Source: Flavobacterium sp. NRK1 (lineage in GTDB: Bacteria; Bacteroidota; Bacteroidia; Flavobacteriales; Flavobacteriaceae). From it: DNA of 64,000 bases. The position numbers were made by a program, and so were the translations under genes. Below are positions 20,062 through 27,747 of this stretch, piece by piece. Position 1 is the first letter of the stretch. Each line of letters starts with the position of its first letter. Location of the stretch: NCBI RefSeq assembly GCF_024054175.1, contig NZ_JAMXLA010000001.1, positions 2,135,165-2,199,164 of the forward strand, given 5' to 3'. Under the pieces are notes generated by a model that made no database searches, was not told the origin of the DNA, and was given only the letters and a program-made list of their open reading frames with translations.

Positions 20062-21606
20062 ATGATTAAAACACTTGCACTTGTTTTATGTTCATTATGC
20101 ATTACACCGGTTCTCGCCCAACAGGAAGTAATGTACCATGTTACTATCCGCAGTTTTTTTGACAGTGACGGCGATGGTAATGGCGATTTGAAAGGAATAC
20201 AGCAAAAACTGGATTACCTACAGCAATTTGGTATAAATACAATATCATTAAGCCCGATTTACCAGTCAGATTTTTACAATAATCTTTACGCAGGAGACCT
20301 TGAAAAAATAGATGCTGAATATGGAGCATTTAAAGAGTATCGCGATTTGATTCAGAACATTCATTTGCGTAAAATGAAGTTGTATCAGGAAATAGATCTT
20401 CAATATATTAGTACCAATCACCTTTGGTTTAAAGATTCATTTAAAAACACTAAGTCCGTCTATAGCGAATATGTGTATTATACCGATGCTAAAAATGAAA
20501 AGCCTTATTATTTGCCCGAGATTACTACTTATACCAATACTAAAGAACAGCTTGTTGCTGTAAACCTTAAAAATGCTAAAGTGCAGGAGTATTATACTAA
20601 AATACTAAAGTATTGGGCAGACCCCAATGGAGATGGTAATTTTAATGAAGGTGTAGATGGTTTCAGGATTGTTGATATGCAGGACAAAATTGATAATTCC
20701 GGAAAAACCTCTAATCAACTGAAAAGTTTTTATGCTCCGCTGTTTGAGGCTGTAAAAAAGGTTAATCCCAAACTGCTGCTAATGGCAGAGAATTATGATA
20801 CTAAAACTTTTGGTAATGATTTTTATACTAAAGCAAATGCTGACAGGGTTTTAACGGCTAAATTAAGAGAAGCCATACTGTCTTTTGATAAGAATAAAAT
20901 TAATACTGCGGCCGATAGTATTTTTGTGCAACTGCCGGAAGGTAAGTATCCGGTTAATTTTATAGAAGATGAAAATACTACAAGAACTGCTTCTTTACCG
21001 GGTATGAATATTGGAAAGATTAGAGTTGCCGGGGCACTTAGTTTTTTAATGGGTGGCGTGCCTTGTATTTATAACGGGCAGGAACTGGGAATGAAAGGAG
21101 ATGAACTTAAAACAGGTACAAATGGAGATAAAATTCCTTTACAGGAAGCTTTTGAATGGTCTGCAGATGAATCAGGAAAAGGAATGGCGTTTTGGTATAA
21201 GGATTCCGGTGCGTACTGGGATAACAGATTTGCAAAACCAAATGACGGAATATCACTTGAAGAACAACAAAAAGATGATAATTCATTATGGAACTTCTAT
21301 AAAAAACTAATTCGGTTAAAAAAAATGCAGCCAGCACTCGCATTAGGTAATTACAGGGAAATACGTAATACTAATGATAATGTAATATCTTTTTTAAGAA
21401 CATATAGTAACAGGGAAACAGAAATGTTCGAAAGGGCTGTTGTAGTAATTAATCTTTCGGGAGAAAACCAGTTGGTTTCCCTCGAAGATAATGAAATAAG
21501 GCCTGGAAGTTTTCAGTTAGTTTTTGGTACTCCAAATGTTAAATTTACAAATCAGTCAAGAAGCATTACACTTACACCATATACTGTTCAGGTATGGCGC
21601 TTTTAA
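20062..21606 (+). CDS. GH13 alpha-amylase-family-like secreted protein, probably catalytically impaired
   Basis: This 514-aa protein starts at the ATG at 20062, which gives a clean signal peptide (MIKTLALVLCSLCITPVLAQ). The barrel is recognisable: YHVTIRSFFDSDGDGNGDLKGI, LDYLQQFGINTISLSPIY, GVDGFRIVDMQD, LLMAENYD, FIEDENTTRTAS, GGVPCIYNGQELGM. Against GH13 conserved regions, the nucleophile Asp of GFR.D is Val (GFRIV). The usual NHD of region IV appears as DEN. The acid/base Glu (MAEN) is kept. A terminal beta-sandwich (~430-514) is present. I infer reduced or lost hydrolase activity and perhaps a glucan-binding role. It stands alone, with its own promoter box and strong terminator. Confidence 0.85.
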   Translation: MIKTLALVLCSLCITPVLAQQEVMYHVTIRSFFDSDGDGNGDLKGIQQKLDYLQQFGINTISLSPIYQSDFYNNLYAGDLEKIDAEYGAFKEYRDLIQNIHLRKMKLYQEIDLQYISTNHLWFKDSFKNTKSVYSEYVYYTDAKNEKPYYLPEITTYTNTKEQLVAVNLKNAKVQEYYTKILKYWADPNGDGNFNEGVDGFRIVDMQDKIDNSGKTSNQLKSFYAPLFEAVKKVNPKLLLMAENYDTKTFGNDFYTKANADRVLTAKLREAILSFDKNKINTAADSIFVQLPEGKYPVNFIEDENTTRTASLPGMNIGKIRVAGALSFLMGGVPCIYNGQELGMKGDELKTGTNGDKIPLQEAFEWSADESGKGMAFWYKDSGAYWDNRFAKPNDGISLEEQQKDDNSLWNFYKKLIRLKKMQPALALGNYREIRNTNDNVISFLRTYSNRETEMFERAVVVINLSGENQLVSLEDNEIRPGSFQLVFGTPNVKFTNQSRSITLTPYTVQVWRF

Positions 21607-21612
21607 ACTGAA

Positions 21613-21665
21613 CTCCCTATAAAAATACAAGCCCCTCATTTGCGGGGCTTGTATTTTTATAGGGG
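21613..21665. terminator. Strong long-stem terminator
   Basis: CCCTATAAAAATACAAGCCCC (21615-21635) pairs with the complementary arm 21644-21664 around a TCATTTGC loop. Its A/T-rich base gives runs on both strands. It sits after the GH13-like gene and before the convergent P-loop-like gene. Confidence 0.85.
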
Positions 21666-21694
21666 ATATAAAATTTAATCATTAATCTGCAAAA

Positions 21695-22168
21695 TCATAA
21701 GTTATGCAGTGTAATGGCTGTTATATACGAGACTCGTTTATTCCATTCATCGGTAAGATGATAAGTATAGGAGGGGATTCTCCATATTTTTGTCTCATAT
21801 ATGCATTTTCCAAATCGCTCTAATTCTTTAGAGGTCGAAAAATCTTTCAGTTTTTCAAGGCCACACATAGCCACAATAGCAAAATCGGGTTTATAGTTTA
21901 GCCTGAAAACAGATTCCATTATAGAGGTTATTCTTTTCTTTTGCTGGGTAGGAGCACCTGATACAACAAGAATATTTTTTTTTCTTACTGTAACAATATA
22001 AGTTCCTCCGGGTATCTTTGTAGTTGGTTTAACATTTTCTACAGCAACCTTTCCCGACTCAGAAAAATAAACTCTTTTCATTGCTTCCGGTTTTAGCCTG
22101 TTACAAATAGCATTTATTGTTTCAGCCTTACCAGAACTTTTTGCTCCCTTAATAATTATGTACTTCAT
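21695..22168 (-). CDS. Small P-loop-like protein of unknown function, copy 1
   Basis: This ~157-aa protein begins MKYIIIKGAKSSGKAETI, resembling a Walker A loop (G-x4-G-K) but with Ala where Ser/Thr normally follows Lys. Further visible segments are VYFSESG, IVTVRKKNILVVSGAP and PDFAIVAM, giving an alternating alpha/beta pattern fitting a compact P-loop fold. The ATG at 22168 is chosen over a GTG two codons earlier because it aligns with the paralogue at 22391-22864. No signal peptide or membrane segment is seen. I do not recognise a named family. The tandem copy is the only contextual clue. Confidence 0.75.
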   Translation of the reverse strand: MKYIIIKGAKSSGKAETINAICNRLKPEAMKRVYFSESGKVAVENVKPTTKIPGGTYIVTVRKKNILVVSGAPTQQKKRITSIMESVFRLNYKPDFAIVAMCGLEKLKDFSTSKELERFGKCIYETKIWRIPSYTYHLTDEWNKRVSYITAITLHNL

Positions 22169-22390
22169 AGTCACTAATGTTAGTTTATAATTATAGGTGT
22201 GGATTTGAAGTAACCGGGATAATTTGTTGTTAAGCTTTTCTCATAGGCATTTTGGATTTTAGTTAATAATTGATTGAAAGTTGTTGTTGGTTGTAAGCGT
22301 ATTTATTAATTCTTAAATTTTAAATAAAAATAAGAAAAAACATTGATTTTTAAATAGTTATAACTAATTAATTGTATTCTCTAAAGGCAG

Positions 22391-22864
22391 TTATAAATTA
22401 TGGAGCGTTATGGCTGTTATATAAGATATTCGTTTATTCCATTCTTCTGTGGTATGAAAAGTATATGAGGGTATCCGCCAAATTTTAGTTTCATAAATGC
22501 ATTTACCAAATTTTTCCAGTTCTTTTGAAGTGGAAAAACCTTTTAGCTTTTCTAATCCCCGCATCGCTACAATGGCAAAGTCAGGCTTAAGGTTCAGTTT
22601 AAAAACTGATTCCATTATGGAAGTGATTTTTTTCTTTTGCTCTGTCGGAGCACCTGATACCATAAGTATATTTTTCTTTCGCACTGTAACTATATAAGTA
22701 CCGTCTGATATACCTGCTGCCGGTGTTATACTTTCCAAAGAAATATTTCCCGATTCAGAAAAATAAACTTTACGTATAGATTCCGGTTTTAATTTTTTAC
22801 ATACTGCATTTATTGTTTCTGCTTTTCCCGAACTTCTTGCTCCTTTAATGATTATATACTTCAT
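22391..22864 (-). CDS. Small P-loop-like protein of unknown function, copy 2
   Basis: This 157-aa protein is collinear with copy 1 and similar over its whole length (roughly three quarters of residues by eye), including MKYIIIKGARSSGKAETI, VYFSESG, RKKNILMVSGAPTEQKKKITSIMESVF and a shared C-terminal YITAITLHNL. The Walker A-like loop again has Ala after GK. The two genes are 222 bp apart on the same strand, so each may have its own promoter. DNA divergence is spread along the genes, so the duplication is not very recent. Confidence 0.75.
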   Translation of the reverse strand: MKYIIIKGARSSGKAETINAVCKKLKPESIRKVYFSESGNISLESITPAAGISDGTYIVTVRKKNILMVSGAPTEQKKKITSIMESVFKLNLKPDFAIVAMRGLEKLKGFSTSKELEKFGKCIYETKIWRIPSYTFHTTEEWNKRISYITAITLHNL

Positions 22865-23272
22865 AAGCTGGTTTACAATTTTGGGTTTGTTTATCGTTTA
22901 TGTTGTGGTTGGATTGAGAGTGGGGGTGTCTTTTTAATTCATAGGCTTTTCAGATTATAATTAATAATTTTGAAAGATTATATTGGTAGTAAAGTCTTAT
23001 ATTTAAAGTTTTATTTAATTTAAATAGCATTTCGTTGCTGTATAGTCAAATGTATATTTAATATTAACATATTTTAACATTTTAAAATAAAAAAGCATAA
23101 CAATTAAAAATTAGTTTTTTTAAATAAATTTACTTACTTATTGTAAAAGTATCTACTAAAGTTAATACCAATGATGTAGAAGTTGTTTACGGGAAACCGT
23201 AAACAAGAGTTAAAAAAAAGTTAAATTCGATAAACGGCACTTTTCTATTGTGTAGTTAAAGTTTATTCCTAC
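22865..23272. other. 408-bp A+T-rich gap with a GNRA-type hairpin
   Basis: No open frame here looks like a gene. The gap holds the region upstream of P-loop copy 2 and the region downstream of the response-regulator gene. The only clear structure is a perfect 10-bp stem with a GAAA loop at 23183-23206, listed separately. Confidence 0.6.
23183..23206. other. Perfect 10-bp hairpin with GAAA tetraloop
   Basis: TTGTTTACGG (23183-23192), GAAA, CCGTAAACAA (23197-23206). It lies ~65 bp beyond the stop of the minus-strand response regulator gene. A T-tract is lacking on the exit side in either direction, so it is not a typical terminator. Confidence 0.7.
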
Positions 23273-23938
23273 TTAAATAAGCCTCATATCTTTTGCAGTA
23301 GCAACAAGATGTATGCTATTGTGCACCTTAAAAACAAATTTTAATTTATTTATCTTTTTTTCAATACTGCTTGTACTTGGGGAGGGATATTGGTGCTGTT
23401 TAAAAACATTGCTTATTTCTTCCTGGGTAAGGCCTTCTGATAATAATTTTAAAATTTCAATATCATATTTGTCCAGTTCAAAAACAGGCTGATCTTTTAA
23501 AATATTAGCAAATTGCGGCGATATATACATATCTCCATTATATACAGAGTTAATAGCCTCTAAAAGTTCTACGCTGCCTTCTCTGCCTTTTATTACAAAG
23601 GCATTTATTTGTTTATTGTTAAATAGCGAACGTATTAAGTAAGGCTTGTCTTCAATTGAATAAACAATGATTTTTAAATTTATTTGTTCCTCATGAATTT
23701 GAGCTATCAACTCTTCCCCCGATGCTATTTTGGTTTCTCTTTCATCTTCTTTAAAGGAAAGATCGGTTATTATCAGGTCAAAAGGATTATCTTCTATAAT
23801 AGCCTTCTTAATTTTTAAATATCCTTCATCACAATATTTTGTACTGTAAATCTCAGCATCAAAATTTTTTTCTAATAGTGCAGTAACTCCAAGGTTAATA
23901 CTATCTATGTCTTCTATAATTAAAATCTTTTTAAACAT
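23273..23938 (-). CDS. Response regulator with LuxR-type C-terminal HTH
   Basis: In this 221-aa protein the receiver domain (~1-130) shows the acidic pair Glu9-Asp10 (LIIEDID), phosphoacceptor Asp59 (DLIITDLSF), Ser94 (IVYSIED) and Lys117 (FVIKG). The C-terminal part (~150-221) has a LuxR-like helix-turn-helix: LDKYDIEILKLLSEGLTQEEI, with an atypical insert (FKQHQYPSPSTSSIEKKINKLK). It is probably a DNA-binding transcription regulator phosphorylated by the kinase whose gene overlaps its start by 8 bp. Targets are unknown. Confidence 0.92.
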   Translation of the reverse strand: MFKKILIIEDIDSINLGVTALLEKNFDAEIYSTKYCDEGYLKIKKAIIEDNPFDLIITDLSFKEDERETKIASGEELIAQIHEEQINLKIIVYSIEDKPYLIRSLFNNKQINAFVIKGREGSVELLEAINSVYNGDMYISPQFANILKDQPVFELDKYDIEILKLLSEGLTQEEISNVFKQHQYPSPSTSSIEKKINKLKFVFKVHNSIHLVATAKDMRLI

Positions 23939-25661
23939 AAGGCATATAGGCTGGGTAAATTAATGTAATGTGAAATCCTTTACCGGTGTTTGTGTCAAAA
24001 TTAATGCTGCCGCCTATCGACGCCATCCGGCTTTCAATATTTAGCAGGCCATTTTTAGAGAATAATTTTTCTTTTGATGCACCAACACCATTATCAGTAT
24101 AACTAATTTTAAATTTCTTGTTGGCAACAGTAAAGCTTATGACAACTAATGTAGCATGGCTATGTTTCTTCATGTTAACCATTAGTTCCTGTAAAGAACG
24201 GTAAGTGGCTATTTTTCTTATGGCGTCTATAGTATTCCAGTCAATATCACTAATTCCTTTTAGTATTACGGTAGTAGTGTTGTCAGAGTAAGCATTAAGC
24301 ATCATCTTTAAATGCTCAGGATATTGATAACCCGTATCAATGTTATTAGTTTCCCTTGATATATTTTTGGTCATCAGGTAAATGTCGTCAAGCCTGGAAA
24401 TAAGTTTTTCTTTATTTCTGTCGGGAATCTCGGTGTTTGTAGAAAGGTAGTTAATTGTACCGTAAATTTCATTAGCTATTTCATCATGCACTTTTTTAGC
24501 AATTCGTGTTTCTGTTGTATAAGCTTCCATAAAGCGTTCCCTTTTATGTCTTGATTTTACGAGAAAATAAATAAGTAACGAAGAGAATATTGTAAAAACA
24601 AGGCTAACCAGCAGTAATTTATTATGGTCACTGCTTATCTGAAGCAGTAAGGCCCTGTCACGGGCTTCATTAAGGCGGATTATCTCTGCCTCCTTTAACT
24701 TAGTGTTTTTTGATATTTCATCAAATCTTCTTTTGAAATGCAGTCTTACTTTTGTAAGATTTGTTTCTACATATAAGTATTCATTTGAATATTTTTTTAA
24801 TTCACTGCCACTGCTGTAATTCATTAAATGAGCGAGGGCTTCTAATACAAAATTTGGATTTTCAATGCTTTCAGCTATGTTATATGCCTCCAGAGCAAAC
24901 TGCTTTGCTTTTGTAAAATCTTTTGGGCCGTAATATTCTGAAAGATGTAGATAGCTCGAAAAAAGCCCCTCACTATCATTATTCTTTTTTCTTAATTCCA
25001 GGGCTTCAAGCATTTTGTTTAACCCTTCATTTTCATTTTGTTTAAAATAAGCATACCCCAGCCTGTCTATAATATACGACTGTACTTTAGGATAATTAAT
25101 TATAACAGATGAAAGGCTTAGGTCATTTAATATTTTAATTGCTTTTTTATAATTGCCTTTGCTTATATAACATCTTGCGATGTTGTGCATGAGGTTAATT
25201 TTTTCAATGGAATTTTTTTCCTTTGCTGCAGCTTTCCTGTAATATATTATAGCACTATCATTATTGTAAAGGTTTTTATGGCTCGAAGCTAAAAGTAAAT
25301 AAGCAGCCTTAAGATGATTTTCTTCTCTTTTTAGTATAGGCAGCGCTTCACCAATAGTATTTTCTACTCCAAAATAATCACCTGCAGTAAGCTGTACTTC
25401 TGCCATTTTTATTATTTCCTGTGCTGCACCCTTTAAATCATTATTTCTTATATAGCCCGATCTTGCAATATTATAGTAATAAAAAGCACTATCCCACGCC
25501 TGATGATTTTCATATTCTACTGCCAGTAAATTAAAATATTCCGGGAGGCTTGTATTATTATGTTCTTGTTTATGAGATAAGTTATTGTTGTTACCATTAC
25601 AGGAAACAATAAAATTAAGCAATACAAATGCAGCCGGTACTATTATTAATTTTTTAATCAT
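23931..25661 (-). CDS. TPR-containing sensor histidine kinase (HisKA_3 type), lipobox N-terminus
   Basis: This 576-aa protein has an N-terminal signal with a lipobox-like FIVSC (Cys21). Helical TPR repeats (~30-310) follow, then one membrane helix (LLLVSLVFTIFSSLLIYFLV, ~350-370). The dimerisation/phosphoacceptor helix AKKVHDEIANEIYG has His392, and a C-terminal HATPase domain has N-box-like LQELMVNMKKHS, YTDNGVGAS and GLLNIESRMASIGG. This is the NarL-type kinase family pairing with LuxR-type regulators. The signal sensed by the periplasmic TPRs is unknown. The stop overlaps the regulator's start by 8 bp, so the two form an operon. Confidence 0.92.
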   Translation of the reverse strand: MIKKLIIVPAAFVLLNFIVSCNGNNNNLSHKQEHNNTSLPEYFNLLAVEYENHQAWDSAFYYYNIARSGYIRNNDLKGAAQEIIKMAEVQLTAGDYFGVENTIGEALPILKREENHLKAAYLLLASSHKNLYNNDSAIIYYRKAAAKEKNSIEKINLMHNIARCYISKGNYKKAIKILNDLSLSSVIINYPKVQSYIIDRLGYAYFKQNENEGLNKMLEALELRKKNNDSEGLFSSYLHLSEYYGPKDFTKAKQFALEAYNIAESIENPNFVLEALAHLMNYSSGSELKKYSNEYLYVETNLTKVRLHFKRRFDEISKNTKLKEAEIIRLNEARDRALLLQISSDHNKLLLVSLVFTIFSSLLIYFLVKSRHKRERFMEAYTTETRIAKKVHDEIANEIYGTINYLSTNTEIPDRNKEKLISRLDDIYLMTKNISRETNNIDTGYQYPEHLKMMLNAYSDNTTTVILKGISDIDWNTIDAIRKIATYRSLQELMVNMKKHSHATLVVISFTVANKKFKISYTDNGVGASKEKLFSKNGLLNIESRMASIGGSINFDTNTGKGFHITLIYPAYMPYV

Positions 25662-25961
25662 TAATCGTGTATACGTACTTATAAAAATTTAAAAGTTTAT
25701 ATACAGTTATATCCGGCAGAAATAAATCTGCCGAATAAGCCGTAATAGGATTTAATAGCTTTCATTTTTTTTAAACTTTACCTGCAAATGAGTAAGATAA
25801 GCAGGTTAAAATTTAAATGTAATCGCAGCCGCATAAAGCGATGCTGCTATAGCTATTTAAATAATAGTGTAGTGCTAATTGATTGGTCTATAAAATTAAT
25901 TACTTTTTAAAATTTTATAGTTAAGATTCTGTGAAAGGTAAAAAAACAAGATGAAATGCAA
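25662..25961. other. 300-bp intergenic gap
   Basis: Between the kinase start and the end of prfC. It contains a hairpin, CGGCAGA (25714-25720) with TCTGCCG (25727-25733) around AATAAA, plus A+T-rich sequence that should include the kinase promoter. No small gene was recognised. Confidence 0.5.
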
Positions 25962-27551
25962 TTAATCAAATTCAGATGTGAAAAATAATTTTACACTCGG
26001 ATATTTCGACTGTGTCATCTGGATTGAGAAATCAGAATCTGCTAAGAAAACAAGCTGCCCGTATTTGTCTTTTGCCAAAAACTTTTGCTTAATCCTTTTA
26101 AATTCTGCAAATTCTTCATTTTTTGCATCATCGGGTTTAACCCAGCATGCTTTAAATGCAGGGAAATTTTCATAAGAACATTTTGCACCATACTCATGCT
26201 CCAGCCTGTACTGAATAACTTCATACTGAAGCGCACCTACAGTACCTATAACCTTACGGTTATTCATTTCCAGGGTAAACAGCTGTGCAACACCTTCGTC
26301 CATTAGCTGGTCAATTCCTTTTTCAAGCTGTTTGGCTTTTAGGGGATCGGCATTATTTATATAGCGGAAATGCTCAGGAGAGAAGCTTGGTATTCCTTTA
26401 AAGCTCATAAGTTCGCCTTCAGTAAGCGTATCTCCAATTTTAAAATTACCGGTATCATGAAGCCCAACAATATCTCCCGGATAAGAAATGTCAACAATCT
26501 CTTTTTTCTCAGCAAAAAAAGCGTTAGGGCTAGAAAATTTAAGATTTTTTCCCAAGCGTACATGCAAATAAGGCTTGTTTCTCTCAAAAACACCAGATAC
26601 TATTTTAACGAATGCAATCCTGTCTCTGTGCTTAGGATCCATGTTGGCATGGATCTTAAATACAAAGCCGGCAAACTTATTTTCGTTAGGCTCAACAGTT
26701 CTTTTGTCAGAATCTTTAGGTCGCGGTGTCGGAGCTATTTCAATAAAACAATCAAGTAGTTCACGCACTCCGAAATTGTTTAATGCCGAACCAAAAAATA
26801 CAGGTTGCTGTTTGCCTTCCAAATAAGCTTCTCTGTCAAAATCCGGATAAACTTCGCTAATAAGTTCAAGTTCTTCTCTAAGTTTATGGGCAGGTTTCTG
26901 TCCAATTATCTTTTCCAGTTCAGGACTGTCTATATCGCTAAAAGCAATAGTTTCTTCAATGTTTTTACGGCTGTCGCCACTAAACAGGTTAATGTTTTTC
27001 TCCCAGATATTATATATACCCTGAAAATCGTAACCCATACCTATAGGAAAGCTTAAAGGTGTAACGGTAAGTCCTAGTTTTTGCTCTACCTCGTCCATAA
27101 GGTCAAAGGCATCTTTACCTTCACGGTCAAGTTTATTTATAAATACCAGCATGGGGATATTACGCATGCGGCATACCTGCACCAATTTTTCAGTTTGCTC
27201 CTCAACACCTTTTGCAACGTCTATAACAACAATTACACTATCTACGGCTGTTAGCGTTCTAAAAGTATCCTCTGCAAAATCCTTGTGGCCGGGAGTATCC
27301 AGAATGTTTATTTTCTTGTCTTTATAATTAAAGGCAAGTACAGATGTAGCAACAGAGATTCCTCTTTGTCTCTCAATCTCCATAAAGTCACTCGTTGCAC
27401 CTTTTTTTATTTTATTGCTTTTTACGGCACCGGCTTCCTGAATAGCACCACCAAATAAAAGTAATTTCTCAGTTAGTGTTGTTTTACCGGCATCCGGGTG
27501 GGAAATAATACCAAAAGTGCGTCTTCTCTCAATCTCTTTATTAAAATTCAT
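25962..27551 (-). CDS. prfC: Peptide chain release factor 3 (RF3)
   Basis: This 529-aa translational GTPase recycles RF1/RF2 from the ribosome. GTPase motifs are complete: ISHPDAGKTTLTEKLL (G1), RQRGISVATS (switch I), LDTPGHKDFAED (G3) and INKLDREG (G4). The domain-2 and C-terminal RF3 segments (GFVFKIHANMDPKHRDRIAF; GTVGALQYEVIQYRLEHEY) are present, and length matches RF3 (~528 aa). It appears monocistronic, with a TACTTTTG box 28 bp upstream. Confidence 0.97.
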   Translation of the reverse strand: MNFNKEIERRRTFGIISHPDAGKTTLTEKLLLFGGAIQEAGAVKSNKIKKGATSDFMEIERQRGISVATSVLAFNYKDKKINILDTPGHKDFAEDTFRTLTAVDSVIVVIDVAKGVEEQTEKLVQVCRMRNIPMLVFINKLDREGKDAFDLMDEVEQKLGLTVTPLSFPIGMGYDFQGIYNIWEKNINLFSGDSRKNIEETIAFSDIDSPELEKIIGQKPAHKLREELELISEVYPDFDREAYLEGKQQPVFFGSALNNFGVRELLDCFIEIAPTPRPKDSDKRTVEPNENKFAGFVFKIHANMDPKHRDRIAFVKIVSGVFERNKPYLHVRLGKNLKFSSPNAFFAEKKEIVDISYPGDIVGLHDTGNFKIGDTLTEGELMSFKGIPSFSPEHFRYINNADPLKAKQLEKGIDQLMDEGVAQLFTLEMNNRKVIGTVGALQYEVIQYRLEHEYGAKCSYENFPAFKACWVKPDDAKNEEFAEFKRIKQKFLAKDKYGQLVFLADSDFSIQMTQSKYPSVKLFFTSEFD

Positions 27552-27579
27552 GCTCTGTGCCTCTGTTTCTTATATTATG

Positions 27580-27587
27580 CAAAAGTA
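27580..27587 (-). promoter_or_regulatory. Candidate -7 box (TACTTTTG) for prfC
   Basis: On the minus strand TACTTTTG matches TAnnTTTG 28 bp before the prfC start. A TTTG lies further upstream (27613-27610), but its 22-bp spacing is longer than usual. Confidence 0.45.
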
Positions 27588-27747
27588 GGTTTTTCCTTTT
27601 TTACGGCTGCAAAGATAAGGTGTTCATTTCATAGATAAAAGTATGTTTTTAATCGATGCTTTTCTGAAAGTTCTTTAACCCTCCGTAGCATATATATAGT
27701 TTTATCCCAACGATTGCAATTTTTTGTGATATAAAAATGATTATCAA

